From Hylemonella sp. UBA6679 (GTDB lineage Bacteria > Pseudomonadota > Gammaproteobacteria > Burkholderiales > Burkholderiaceae_C), in contig DKJZ01000041.1 in NCBI GenBank assembly GCA_002454975.1, positions 26,078 through 90,077 on the forward strand: DNA of 64,000 nucleotides, in the 5' to 3' direction. Both the position numbers and the translations under genes were made by a program. Numbering within the stretch: position 1 is the stretch's first letter; every line of letters starts with the position of its first letter. The notes beneath the pieces were generated by a model. It saw nothing but the letters and a program-made list of their open reading frames with translations, was not told the DNA's origin and did no database searches. This document shows, piece after piece, positions 1 through 7,217 of the stretch.

Positions 1-57
1 TGCGCCAAGTTTAGTGGCTCTGGCACGCGCGCCAGCCATGGCGCCAAAAGCCAAGCA

Positions 58-342
58 TCAAAGCCTGTGTGTGGCACTTTTGTAGACCTGTTGCTTGTCA
101 CGTTTTCCCGCCGCGATCACCGTGACGGTGACCACCTCATCGTCTACTTGGCAAACAAGGCGATAGCCCAGTGCTAGCAGTTTGATTTTGTAGCAGTTGG
201 CCATGCCGCACAGCGCTGCGGCTGGCACATGCGGGTGTTCAAGCCGCGCTTGCAGTTTCTTTTTGAGCGGTTCGCGCACGCTGGCGTCGAGTTGCTGCCA
301 CTCGCGCAGTGCCAATGCATGAAAGCGCAGTTTATAGCTCAT
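58..342 (-). CDS. RelE/ParE-family toxin of a type II TA module
   Basis: A 94-residue basic protein with the RelE/ParE fold pattern: an N-terminal helical pair, then beta strands ending in VTVTVIAAGKRDKQQVY. Family members are usually ribosome-dependent mRNA endonucleases or gyrase poisons; which one applies cannot be told from sequence. The start MSYKLRFH (342) is preferred over an upstream ATG at 360 because it overlaps the antitoxin stop by 11 nt, as expected for translational coupling. It is the distal gene of a two-gene operon with the Phd-like protein. Confidence 0.8.
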   Translation of the reverse strand: MSYKLRFHALALREWQQLDASVREPLKKKLQARLEHPHVPAAALCGMANCYKIKLLALGYRLVCQVDDEVVTVTVIAAGKRDKQQVYKSATHRL

Positions 343-577
343 CGATGCTGACATCGACAAACGGGCCTTGGGCGCGGTCGCGTATCAGTTTGGCGTCTTC
401 CAAATCTTCCAGGTGCGCCATGAGCCGTTCGTAGTGAGCGGCAGGCAAAAGGTAGGCCTCAGCCCGGTTGTGGTTGAGCACCGCCACCGGCTCGTCCTCG
501 GCTTGCTTCAAAATGTCGGCATAGTGGCGCTTGAGGTTGGTCACACTGACCGTGAGATTGCTTAAGACGGTATCCAT
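332..577 (-). CDS. Phd/YefM-family antitoxin
   Basis: An 81-residue protein with the Phd/YefM N-terminal DNA-binding region (VSVTNLKRHYADILKQAE, with the typical LNHNRAEAYLLPA segment) and an acidic C-terminal tail that would wrap the toxin. It should neutralise the overlapping RelE/ParE toxin and autorepress the operon. The antitoxin-first order is normal for the family. The region upstream (578-658) is shared with the divergent OsmC gene. Confidence 0.82.
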   Translation of the reverse strand: MDTVLSNLTVSVTNLKRHYADILKQAEDEPVAVLNHNRAEAYLLPAAHYERLMAHLEDLEDAKLIRDRAQGPFVDVSIDEL

Positions 578-658
578 GATTTTGATGCCAAATTAAATGC
601 TAATTATGGCGTCTTTTGTGGATGCGTGTTGATTTTTAACTTGTGAAGGATGACCCAC

Positions 659-1108
659 ATGGACTGCACAGTAACCTGGACCGGCGCGACCGGCACCCGC
701 TCAGGCATGGGCTTTTTGGCTGAAACCGGCAGCGGCCACACCTTGGTGATGGACGGCGCACCCGATGCGGCCAAGCCCGAAAACGGTGGCCAAAACCTCG
801 CCCCGCGCCCTATGGAAACCCTGCTGGCAGGCGCAGGTGGCTGCACCGCTTACGACGTGGTGCTGATACTTAAGCGCGGCCGCCACGATGTGCGCGGCTG
901 CTCGGTGCGTTTGCAATCAGAGCGCGCCGAAGTTGACCCCAAGGTGTTCACCAAAATCAACATGCATTTCACGGTCACTGGCAAGGGCCTGCCCCAAGCC
1001 GCGGTGGAGCGCGCCATCCAGATGAGCCACGACAAATACTGCTCAGCCACCATCATGCTGGGCAAAACCGCCGAGATCACCACCAGTTTTGAGGTGGTGG
1101 AGGCTTGA
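659..1108 (+). CDS. OsmC/Ohr-family protein (YhfA-like)
   Basis: A 149-residue OsmC-family protein. The family reduces organic hydroperoxides with a cysteine pair; the two conserved cysteines are present at Cys62 (GAGGCTAYDVV) and Cys128 (SHDKYCSA). The spacing and the PMETLLAGAGGC motif resemble the YhfA branch, whose physiological substrate is not established. Two in-frame ATGs exist, at 650 and 659. The Shine-Dalgarno-like GAAGGA at 645-650 overlaps the first and sits 8 nt from the second, so 659 is chosen. Divergent from the TA operon, with no obvious operon partner. Confidence 0.85.
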   Translation: MDCTVTWTGATGTRSGMGFLAETGSGHTLVMDGAPDAAKPENGGQNLAPRPMETLLAGAGGCTAYDVVLILKRGRHDVRGCSVRLQSERAEVDPKVFTKINMHFTVTGKGLPQAAVERAIQMSHDKYCSATIMLGKTAEITTSFEVVEA

Positions 1109-1165
1109 CCGCAAGCCATGAGGCACTAAAATGGGTTTTTACTAATTTCGTGCGGCACTCAAAAC

Positions 1166-1438
1166 ATGCAAGCAGCCATCAGTACCAGCGTCAAAGTTGT
1201 GGGAGCCAACGGACAAATTTCCCTAGGCAAGCAATTTGCTGGGCGTCAGGTGCTCGTCGAAGAGCAAGAGGCAGGGGTATGGCTTATTCGCACAGCCACG
1301 GTGGTGCCTGACAACGAGCGTTGGCTGCACGCCTCAGGTGCGGCTGCAGACCTGGAGCAGGCGTTGGCTTGGGCACAAGCCCACCCAGCGCACGATGAGG
1401 GCGCAGACGACTTGGTTGAGCGCTTGCAAGGCGAATAA
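1166..1438 (+). CDS. Small AbrB-like protein, probable antitoxin of an unnamed pair
   Basis: A 90-residue protein. Its first half (VKVVGANGQISLGKQFAG followed by a strand pair) looks like a swapped-hairpin AbrB/MazE-type DNA-binding fold. The second half is an acidic helical tail ending LVERLQGE. The next gene starts 5 nt after its stop and looks like a small RelE-fold toxin, so an antitoxin role is inferred. I do not recognise a named family. No long leader is seen; a GTG or TTG alternative start cannot be excluded. Confidence 0.55.
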   Translation: MQAAISTSVKVVGANGQISLGKQFAGRQVLVEEQEAGVWLIRTATVVPDNERWLHASGAAADLEQALAWAQAHPAHDEGADDLVERLQGE

Positions 1439-1443
1439 AGCCC

Positions 1444-1764
1444 ATGGCTGGCTCTGATGGGTTTGTCCGTTTGGACATGAACAACCCGATTTTTCAAGAC
1501 CACCTGCTCAACTTGCAAAAGCCTGAGCGCCATGCCGCTTTAGACACCTTGAAAAAAATCAAGCAGCTCACATGGGCGCAGGTCTACAAGGACAGCGGTT
1601 TGAAGTGGGAAAAAATCGTCAGCATCAAGCCACCACCTGGTTTAGATGCCGTTTATTCCTTGCGCATCACCCAGTCGCGTCGCTGCACGGCCTACCGAGA
1701 AGGTGGGTTTTTACGGCTGCTCACCATTGCCCCTGACCACGACAGCACCTACGGACGCAAGTAG
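1444..1764 (+). CDS. Small RelE-like protein, probable toxin partner
   Basis: A 106-residue basic protein. The C-terminal half (VYSLRITQSRRCTAYREGGF, then a strand and PDHDSTYGRK) has the alternating strand pattern and terminal basic/aromatic residues of RelE/YafQ-type mRNA endonucleases. It starts 5 nt after the AbrB-like gene. An internal ATG at 1477 (MNNPIFQ) is an alternative start that would remove 11 residues. Function is inferred from fold pattern and gene pairing only. It converges on coq7, whose stop lies 6 nt away. Confidence 0.5.
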   Translation: MAGSDGFVRLDMNNPIFQDHLLNLQKPERHAALDTLKKIKQLTWAQVYKDSGLKWEKIVSIKPPPGLDAVYSLRITQSRRCTAYREGGFLRLLTIAPDHDSTYGRK

Positions 1765-1769
1765 CGTGT

Positions 1770-2390
1770 TTAAACCTTGTAAGCCACCGTCGTCATCACC
1801 TTGGCCGCGGCGGTCATCAGGGTTTTGACGGGGGCGGGCAGGGGCTTGGCGCCGGCGTGTTGGGCATCCAGGGCGTGGCGGGCCTCGTCGGCCTTCATCT
1901 CGGTCACGATGGCGCGTGAGGCGGCATCTGCCGCGGGCAGCTCGCGCAGGTGGCTGTCCAGGTGCGCTTCTACCTGGTGTTCGGTTTCCACCACAAAGCC
2001 CAAGCTCCACGCGTCGCCCAGCCGCCCAGCCACCAAGCCAAGCCCAAAAGCACCCGCGTACCAAAGGGGGTTGAGCAGCGAGGGGCGGCTACCCAGCTGC
2101 TCAAGGCGCTGCGCAGTCCACGCCAAATGTTTGCTTTCTTCGGCGCTGGCCTTTATGAAATGGCGCTTGAGTGCTTCGTTTTTGGTAGCAAGCGCTTGCG
2201 CGGTGTACAAAGCCTGCGCGCACACCTCGCCCACGTGGTTAACGCGCATGAGGCCAGCGGCGTGCTGTTTGTCAGCCTCGCTCAAACTGTCAGATGCCTC
2301 AAAAGACGGCTGGGGCAGGGGGGCGCTGGCGTGCGGCTTGGCAAACAAGGTGCGCAAGGTGTTGTCGAGGGTGGTGAGCAAGGTGTCCAT
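1770..2390 (-). CDS. coq7: 2-nonaprenyl-3-methyl-6-methoxy-1,4-benzoquinol hydroxylase (ubiquinone biosynthesis)
   Basis: A 206-residue di-iron monooxygenase of the Coq7/UbiF-replacing family. It hydroxylates the demethoxyubiquinol ring in late ubiquinone synthesis at the inner membrane. The carboxylate-bridged iron site is readable: Glu in [15 protein letters not shown], the E..H pair in [11 protein letters not shown], Glu in [11 protein letters not shown] and the final E..H pair in ADEARHAL. A hydrophobic stretch in the middle ([14 protein letters not shown]) fits monotopic membrane binding. The length is normal. It lies between two TA modules. Confidence 0.93.
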   Translation of the reverse strand: MDTLLTTLDNTLRTLFAKPHASAPLPQPSFEASDSLSEADKQHAAGLMRVNHVGEVCAQALYTAQALATKNEALKRHFIKASAEESKHLAWTAQRLEQLGSRPSLLNPLWYAGAFGLGLVAGRLGDAWSLGFVVETEHQVEAHLDSHLRELPAADAASRAIVTEMKADEARHALDAQHAGAKPLPAPVKTLMTAAAKVMTTVAYKV

Positions 2391-2395
2391 GGGGA

Positions 2396-2656
2396 TTAAT
2401 TTAATTTCAGCGACGCCCTGAGGGTGTCATTAACGCGGGTTTGCCAGCCCTCACCGCTAGCGCGAAGAGCAGCCAGAACATCGGCATCCAGGCGAAGTTT
2501 CACGGCCTCTTTGGGAGATTCAAGCTTCGGTCTGCCTCGGCTTTTAAGCGTTTGCCCCTCGTACTGATCTGCATGCTTGAAAAAGGCAGCCGTCAAAGCT
2601 GGTGCGTCATCGGGGTCAACCCATGTTCTGGGCGTAATGGTCTTTTTCGCGGTCAT
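2396..2656 (-). CDS. brnA: BrnA-family antitoxin
   Basis: An 86-residue protein with the BrnA pattern: a flexible N-terminus, [20 protein letters not shown] and a C-terminal ribbon-helix-helix region with [16 protein letters not shown]. BrnA binds BrnT and autorepresses the operon. The start at 2656 lies inside the 3' end of brnT, giving a 41-nt overlap typical of brnTA operons. The stop is 6 nt from the coq7 start, so coq7 may be read from the same transcript. Confidence 0.88.
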   Translation of the reverse strand: MTAKKTITPRTWVDPDDAPALTAAFFKHADQYEGQTLKSRGRPKLESPKEAVKLRLDADVLAALRASGEGWQTRVNDTLRASLKLN

Positions 2657-2888
2657 TGGCTTTCCTCATGCTGATGATGCGGCGTGCCTTGCCGCGTGGT
2701 GTCCAAACCATCACGATCAATCTGCCATCCAACAGTCCTACGGTGATGAAGCGATCTTCTGTGTCGTCTTGCCGGTTGTCTTGGCCTGTGAAATGCAGCC
2801 CGGCAAAGACCTCGTAGGCCTTAGCAAAGTCCAATCCGCGCTCAGCCAATGTTTTGTCTGTCTTAGCGCGATCAAACTCGATCAACAT
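2616..2888 (-). CDS. brnT: BrnT-family ribonuclease toxin
   Basis: A 90-residue BrnT toxin of the RelE-like superfamily. Family hallmarks seen are the N-terminal FDRAKTDKTLAERGLDF, the central RFITVGLLDGR strand pair and the C-terminal [14 protein letters not shown] motif with the catalytic/basic residues. BrnT is known as a stress-induced ribonuclease. It is the first gene of the operon, with brnA downstream and overlapping, the usual toxin-first order. A possible -10 (TACAAT on the minus strand) lies at 2895-2900, very near the start. Confidence 0.88.
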   Translation of the reverse strand: MLIEFDRAKTDKTLAERGLDFAKAYEVFAGLHFTGQDNRQDDTEDRFITVGLLDGRLIVMVWTPRGKARRIISMRKANDREKDHYAQNMG

Positions 2889-2948
2889 AAATTTATTGTA
2901 CCCCCAATAATTTGATGTTCTAGCGCTGGCTACAAGCCACAGGCGACT

Positions 2949-3371
2949 TTAAACAAAAGGGTTGATCACCTGCACGCCCAGAGGTCGTTTGAGTGAGCCC
3001 AGGTCTTCGGTGTAAAGGGTTTTGATGCCGTGCTCCGCACACACGGCAATGATCAAGGCATCCCACATTGGGTACTGGTGCGTTTTCACAAGTTGCCAAG
3101 CTTTGGCATAAGCGCTGTCGCTGGCGCCCAGCACTTGCGTGAGCTGAGCCCAGGTGTCAACAATGTCGATCGCTGCGGCTTTAGGGGCTGTTTGTTTGCG
3201 CAGCACCACACTGAGGTACTCGCTCAGCACCTGTCCGGGCAGTGTTGCATCAGTGGTGTCAAGCAGGCTCGTGAGCAACTGTTGGGCCTTTTGTTGCTTG
3301 TTGGCGGGTGCATCGGGCGCAGTGGCGTACACCAAGATGTTGGTGTCAAGCGTCCAGCTGCCTTCAGTCAT
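2949..3371 (-). CDS. PIN-domain (VapC-like) toxin
   Basis: A 140-residue PIN-domain nuclease. The acidic Mg-binding residues are visible in LDTNILVYATAP near the N-terminus, WDALIIAVCAEHG in the middle and LYTEDLGSL near the C-terminus. The start MTEGSW at 3371 is chosen over an ATG at 3410 because it overlaps the antitoxin stop by 8 nt. VapC-type enzymes cleave specific tRNAs or rRNA; the target here is unknown. Confidence 0.87.
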   Translation of the reverse strand: MTEGSWTLDTNILVYATAPDAPANKQQKAQQLLTSLLDTTDATLPGQVLSEYLSVVLRKQTAPKAAAIDIVDTWAQLTQVLGASDSAYAKAWQLVKTHQYPMWDALIIAVCAEHGIKTLYTEDLGSLKRPLGVQVINPFV

Positions 3372-3612
3372 CGTAGGCCTCGTCTCGTACAAACTTGCCG
3401 GCATGCCCAAAGTTTTGGCTCATGCGAAACGCCAGGGCCTTTTGAACCAGCGCTGCACGGTCTTCGGAGGCCTTGTTAGATGCCTCTGGGCGCACAATTT
3501 TCACAATGGGTTTGCCATGGCGGGTGACCACCAGGTCCTCGCCCGCAGCCACGCGGGCCGCGATGGCTGCAAAGTTATGTATCAAGTCGCGTGAGGTAAC
3601 GGTTGCATCCAT
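3364..3612 (-). CDS. Phd/YefM-family antitoxin paired with PIN toxin
   Basis: An 82-residue antitoxin: VTSRDLIHNFAAIAARVAAG and the diagnostic VVTRHGKPIVKIVRP of the Phd/YefM DNA-binding domain, then an acidic toxin-binding tail ending VRDEAYDD. It precedes and overlaps the PIN toxin by 8 nt. A 19-bp palindrome just upstream of its start is a likely autoregulatory operator. Confidence 0.87.
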   Translation of the reverse strand: MDATVTSRDLIHNFAAIAARVAAGEDLVVTRHGKPIVKIVRPEASNKASEDRAALVQKALAFRMSQNFGHAGKFVRDEAYDD

Positions 3613-3626
3613 GGGTGCGTCCTTAA

Positions 3627-3645
3627 GTTATACAAATTGTATAAC
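3627..3645 (-). promoter_or_regulatory. Palindromic operator/promoter of the Phd-PIN TA operon
   Basis: GTTATACAAATTGTATAAC is a perfect 9+1+9 palindrome lying 15 nt upstream of the antitoxin ATG (3612). It contains TATAAC/TATACA -10-like hexamers on both strands. This is the position expected for a site at which a Phd-type antitoxin represses its own promoter. Its function is inferred from position and symmetry. Confidence 0.6.
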
Positions 3646-3870
3646 AGCGAGATGGCGCATCGAAACCTGGTCAGCACCTGGCCTTCAAACGGTAGATTCG
3701 CTGTTTTGTTGCACCCAAGCAACGAAAAAGGGCTAAAAACCCCAAATTTTGGACGGCTTGGGTGTGCAAGTTGCCGGCATCTGGTGGAATAGCAACAACT
3801 TCCGTAACAGGAGGTTGGCCCGGGGAACCAAACCTTGGTGCCCCTTGTTAAACCTTTGGAGAACTTTCAA

Positions 3871-4977
3871 ATGAAAAAGACCCTCGTTGCACTGGCTGCC
3901 CTGGCTGCCACCGCTTCCTTCGCTCAATCTTCGGTGACTTTGTACGGAACGATGGATGCTTCTTTTGCATCGCAGACCTCTGACGGCGTGACCACAACAG
4001 GTCAGCGCGATTCCGGCATCTCTTCTTCTGTTTGGGGCCTGCGTGGCTCTGAAGACCTGGGTGGCGGTCTGCGCGCCATCTTCAATGCTGAGTCTGATGT
4101 CAACACAGCCACAGGCCAAAACTCGTTGAACGGTAACGGCGCGCCTACAGCCGCATTTACTGGCACGGCAGGCACTGCTAACACACAAACCGGCGCGTAC
4201 ACACCCGCAGGCACCGTTGCTGTTTCTGGCGGCACAACTGACACCATGTTCCGCCGCGCAGCCAACGTTGGTATCGCTGGTAACTTCGGTGAAGTGACCT
4301 TGGGTCGTCGTATTTCCCCCAACATTGCCAACAGCCAGGCTTTGTCTGTGATGGGTGGTAACTCTGTTGGTACAACCAACCAGCAAGTGCAGGGCACAAC
4401 AGCCTCTTTCTTTACCAAGAACGCCATCACTTACGTGAGCCCCTCTTTGGCTGGCTTTGTTGTGACTTTGCAAAGCGGCTTGGTGGGCGATTCCGCCACC
4501 CTCCAAACTGACGGCTCGAAGTACGCCACCACAGCTGGCAGCATTGCTTACGCAAACGGCCCCCTGTCTGCTGGTTTGGCCACACAAACCATCAACGACG
4601 CTGCCGGTGCTCGTGCACAAACCAACACCAGCGGCCGCGTTTCTTACGCACTGGGCGCTGTGACCGTTGGCTTGGGTTCGCAGTCTTCTAAAAATGCTGC
4701 TGATGTGACCAACACATCCAACGTGTACAGCGTGGCTTACAAAGCTAACGACAGTTTGACCGTTGGTGGCACCTATATCGCTAGCGATATCGGCGGTTCT
4801 TTGACCAACCTGCAAGCTCGCTACAGCCTGAGCAAGCGCACCACCGTGTACTTGCAAGCTGCCAGCGCACAAGCTGACAAAGGCGGCACAGGCTTCTCCA
4901 CACTGTGGACTGGCACACAAGCCACCAACACCAACAACTCCTCTGCTTACGCTTTGGGTGTGATCCACTCCTTCTAA
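3871..4977 (+). CDS. Trimeric general porin, Gram-negative (neutrophil-type) family
   Basis: A 368-residue outer membrane porin. A Sec signal peptide (MKKTLVALAALAATASFAQ) precedes the mature start SSVTLYG. The rest shows alternating strands, the SEDLGGGLRAIF motif, FGEVTLGRR near strand 4, and a C-terminal aromatic residue (VIHSF) recognised by the Bam complex. The ATG at 3871 is chosen, with GGAG at 3858-3861; a longer reading frame from 3835 would bury the signal peptide. Monocistronic, ending in a strong terminator. A second, broken copy of this family lies at 17495-18598. Confidence 0.93.
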   Translation: MKKTLVALAALAATASFAQSSVTLYGTMDASFASQTSDGVTTTGQRDSGISSSVWGLRGSEDLGGGLRAIFNAESDVNTATGQNSLNGNGAPTAAFTGTAGTANTQTGAYTPAGTVAVSGGTTDTMFRRAANVGIAGNFGEVTLGRRISPNIANSQALSVMGGNSVGTTNQQVQGTTASFFTKNAITYVSPSLAGFVVTLQSGLVGDSATLQTDGSKYATTAGSIAYANGPLSAGLATQTINDAAGARAQTNTSGRVSYALGAVTVGLGSQSSKNAADVTNTSNVYSVAYKANDSLTVGGTYIASDIGGSLTNLQARYSLSKRTTVYLQAASAQADKGGTGFSTLWTGTQATNTNNSSAYALGVIHSF

Positions 4978-5017
4978 TTTCATGCTGGAACCAGCCAGTT
5001 GAATTTGATGAGTTTAT

Positions 5018-5051
5018 AAAACCCCGCTACAGTTTGTGGCGGGGTTTTTTT
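5018..5051 (+). terminator. Rho-independent terminator after porin
   Basis: An inverted repeat (AAAACCCCGC and GCGGGGTTTT) with an 11-13 nt loop, followed by a run of T. It lies 40 nt after the porin stop and ends 15 nt before the next ORF. The stem arms carry A- and T-runs on both sides, so it can work in either direction. Confidence 0.85.
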
Positions 5052-5065
5052 ATGGGGAAATTGAA

Positions 5066-5440
5066 ATGAAGAAAAGTTTGTTGTTGGCGTTGATGGTGAT
5101 GGGTTTTGCCGGGCATGCGTTATCAAGCGAGGTGTATACCGCCAATGTGACGGCCAAAGACAACAAGAGCCGTGATCGTGTTTACCGTTTTGAGTTGGCT
5201 TTTGCCACAGAAGGTGAACAGGTTAGTGGTCAGTTTGTGAGTTACGACTCCACCAAATGCGGCAAAGACCGCAAGATCACCGGCACCCTCAAGGGAGATG
5301 TGCTGCAAGTCCGTAGCGAAGAGTCTGAGGTGCAAGGCTGCGGTCGTCTGAACTTCACAGGTAAAAAAGAAGCGGATGGCTCCATCGTTGGCAAGATGCA
5401 GTTCCAGGGCGAGCAGCGCGAATTTGTGTTTAAAAAATAA
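5066..5440 (+). CDS. Small exported protein of unknown function
   Basis: A 124-residue protein with a clear Sec signal peptide (MKKSLLLALMVMGFAGHALS). The mature part is about 100 residues, rich in strands, with two cysteines (TKCGKDRK and VQGCGRLNF) that could form a disulfide. The start at 5066 is chosen because it gives an immediate signal peptide; the frame extends upstream only into the terminator. No family recognised. It is probably periplasmic. It begins just after the porin terminator, so it needs its own promoter or read-through. Confidence 0.7.
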   Translation: MKKSLLLALMVMGFAGHALSSEVYTANVTAKDNKSRDRVYRFELAFATEGEQVSGQFVSYDSTKCGKDRKITGTLKGDVLQVRSEESEVQGCGRLNFTGKKEADGSIVGKMQFQGEQREFVFKK

Positions 5441-5551
5441 GCCCTTTGCGTTAGAGGGTTGCAGCATTGCCAATTCATGGCGTAACGCTAAGCTCGCGAT
5501 TTTGTGAAGCAGGTTCGTTGGCTTGTGACGCAACTCTTAACGTATAAAAAA

Positions 5552-6325
5552 ATGGCATTCCTGCGAGGCACTCTCTTCCACCTGCGTGTACGCTTCGGTC
5601 CGTTCGCTTGGACGCGGTATTTGGTATGGATGTGCTTGACCGTCTGGATGGCCGGCTGTGCCTTCAATCCTAAGCCACATCAGGGCACCACAGCACCCGA
5701 TCTGCGCCCAGCGGTTTGGCAGCATTGGCAACCTCATGAATTTCCAGGTAAGCGCCCAACACGGTATGAGTTTATGGATCAGGCGGGACAGACGGTGGTG
5801 TTGGCCAGTGCTGACAGCTCGATGAGTGTGTTGCGTAATAAACTGCGCGTGCAGCCTGAAGATTTGCGGCAGTTGCAGTTTTCGTGGCGCGTGCCGAATT
5901 TGATCGAGCAGGCCAACTTGTCGCAGCGCGACAAAGCCGATTCCCCCGTGCGTTTGGTGCTGGCTTTTGAGGGTGACCGCAGCACGTTTTCCATGAAAAA
6001 CGCCATGCTATCGGAGCTGTCCCAGGCGCTCACGGGCGAGCCCATGCCTTACGCCACGCTCATGTATGTGTGGTGCAACACCCGCGCAGTTGGCACCGTG
6101 CTGCCCGACCCCAACACCGACCGCATCCGCAAAATTGTGGTGGCCTCTGGCCCCGCGCAGCTCAACCAGTGGCTGAAGTTTGAGCGCAATGTGCACGCCG
6201 ATTTTTTACAAGCCTTCCAAGAGCCCCCGGGTGCCCTGCTCAGCCTGGCCCTGATGACCGACACCGACAACACCCGAACCAAGGCCCGTGCGTACTATGG
6301 GCCGGTGGTGTGGGTGGGGCCTTGA
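5552..6325 (+). CDS. DUF3047-family lipoprotein
   Basis: A 257-residue protein (from the ATG at 5552; a GTG at 5504 is possible) with a hydrophobic segment ending in the lipobox VWMAGC, so it is probably an outer or inner membrane lipoprotein. The mature domain has features of DUF3047: RPTRYEFMD, SSMSVLRNKL, LQFSWRVPNL, RLVLAFEGDRS, LMYVWCNTRA and a C-terminal KARAYYGPVV. The function of this family is unknown. The long hydrophilic region before the lipobox makes the exact start doubtful. Confidence 0.7.
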   Translation: MAFLRGTLFHLRVRFGPFAWTRYLVWMCLTVWMAGCAFNPKPHQGTTAPDLRPAVWQHWQPHEFPGKRPTRYEFMDQAGQTVVLASADSSMSVLRNKLRVQPEDLRQLQFSWRVPNLIEQANLSQRDKADSPVRLVLAFEGDRSTFSMKNAMLSELSQALTGEPMPYATLMYVWCNTRAVGTVLPDPNTDRIRKIVVASGPAQLNQWLKFERNVHADFLQAFQEPPGALLSLALMTDTDNTRTKARAYYGPVVWVGP

Positions 6326-6394
6326 TGCCTCATTGATGACCGCATGCTTGGCATATCACTGCTTAAGGGCAAAAGCGCGTGCCGCTTTGAAATC

Positions 6395-6488
6395 TCAAGC
6401 GTAGCGCTTGTTTCTGAGGTTGTTTTTCATCTCTTTGAGCATAGGCTGCAATTTGTTGCCGCCGATGCGCAGGGCCACGCAGGTGGCC
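6395..6488 (-). pseudogene. Duplicated 3' fragment of the hexR-like regulator gene
   Basis: These 94 bp match 7218-7311, the last 30 codons plus stop of the RpiR/HexR-type gene, at 90 of 94 positions. All four differences are synonymous, so the fragment still encodes the same terminal peptide (ending NNLRNKRYA) and stop. It has no start or upstream part. It lies on the other side of the HigBA-type pair from the intact gene, which suggests that the pair was inserted with, or between, two alleles of this gene end. Confidence 0.85.
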
Positions 6489-6491
6489 CTA

Positions 6492-6827
6492 TCAAGCAGG
6501 GATAGGGTCACGAACTTCTCGGCTGCTGCGAGCTGATGGTTTTTTGACTTGTGGTTTGCCCACACTGATTTGTGGCGACATGCCGGCCGTTGAGGCCATG
6601 TCCATCAGCATGTCTAAGGAGAAGAGATGGATTTTTCCGCGTACCAAATCGGAAATTCGAGGCTGAGTGACACCAAACAATTCAGCTGCGTCTTTCTGTT
6701 TGAGTTTGCGCGTGGCGATGACTTCACTCAATGCCATCATGAGTTTGGAGCGCGCTTTCATACTGGCTGTTTCTTGGGGTGTGTCGGTGATGACGTCCCA
6801 AACGCTTTGATGATTTGTGGTTTTCAT
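6492..6827 (-). CDS. XRE-family antitoxin (HigA-like)
   Basis: A 111-residue helix-turn-helix protein. The HTH is clear at about residues 35-75 (MALSEVIATRKLKQKDAAEL, then FGVTQPRISDLVRGKIHLFS). HigA-like proteins of this size bind the downstream or upstream toxin and repress their operon. The toxin gene lies directly upstream and is frameshifted; its ancestral stop would overlap this ATG as ATGA. A short inverted repeat (CCCTATC...GATAGGG, 6488-6508) covers the stop codon region. Confidence 0.8.
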   Translation of the reverse strand: MKTTNHQSVWDVITDTPQETASMKARSKLMMALSEVIATRKLKQKDAAELFGVTQPRISDLVRGKIHLFSLDMLMDMASTAGMSPQISVGKPQVKKPSARSSREVRDPIPA

Positions 6828-7152
6828 GGCTTGTGCCCTTGCAATAGTTCACGAAGACGCCTGCTAGAAAGCTCTAGGTCAATCGCAGATGTTTTTTGTG
6901 TTTTCTTTTGGAAGCAATGAAGCACGTAACGGCATCTTTGAGTTTGGCAATGTAGATCACACGAAATTGTCCCGCCTCATCAGCAACTCTGATCTCCCAC
7001 ACGCCCATACCAATAGAAGGCATCGGTTTGCCATCTGTCGGCGTCAAACCATGCTGAACTCTGTCAAGCTGGTAGCCGGCTTCGCTGCGCGCATGTGCAG
7101 GAAACTCCCTTAAGTCATCCAGTGAGCTACCTAAGAAGGCAATAGGCTTCAT
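6824..7152 (-). pseudogene. HigB-like (phage Gp49 family) toxin, frameshifted
   Basis: The open frame 7152-6874 encodes 92 residues starting MKPIAFLGSSLDDLREFP, a Gp49/HigB-type toxin core (GVWEIRV, QFRVIYIAK), and then ends in an unrelated tail. Adding one A in the plus-strand GTAAC at about 6926-6930 restores the standard C-terminus (YVLHCFQKKTQKTS...LRELLQGHKP). This gives 109 residues, the usual family length, and a stop overlapping the antitoxin ATG by 4 nt. The toxin is therefore probably inactivated by a 1-bp deletion, unless the base is a sequencing error. The true start is the ATG at 7152, not the TTG at 7167. Confidence 0.8.
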
Positions 7153-7158
7153 GGATAA

Positions 7159-7184
7159 ATTATACAAATACTTGAATAATCAAG
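7159..7184 (-). promoter_or_regulatory. Probable promoter/operator of the HigBA-like operon
   Basis: A consensus -10 TATAAT (minus strand, 7164-7159) sits so close to the toxin ATG (7152) that transcription would start at or near the A of the ATG, suggesting a leaderless mRNA. A small inverted repeat CTTGA-ATAA-TCAAG lies at 7171-7184 and could be the antitoxin operator. No good -35 is visible. Confidence 0.4.
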
Positions 7185-7217
7185 GGCAAATTCAAAGCCC
7201 TTTGAGGCGCTAACCCT

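Noticed and set aside
3733..4983. 416-codon open frame antisense to the porin
   Set aside because: It covers the porin and its promoter on the other strand with Cys/His/Ser-rich sequence and no plausible start context.
6488..6508. Inverted repeat CCCTATC...GATAGGG as a terminator
   Set aside because: It overlaps the antitoxin stop codon and has no T-run; kept only as a note under the antitoxin.
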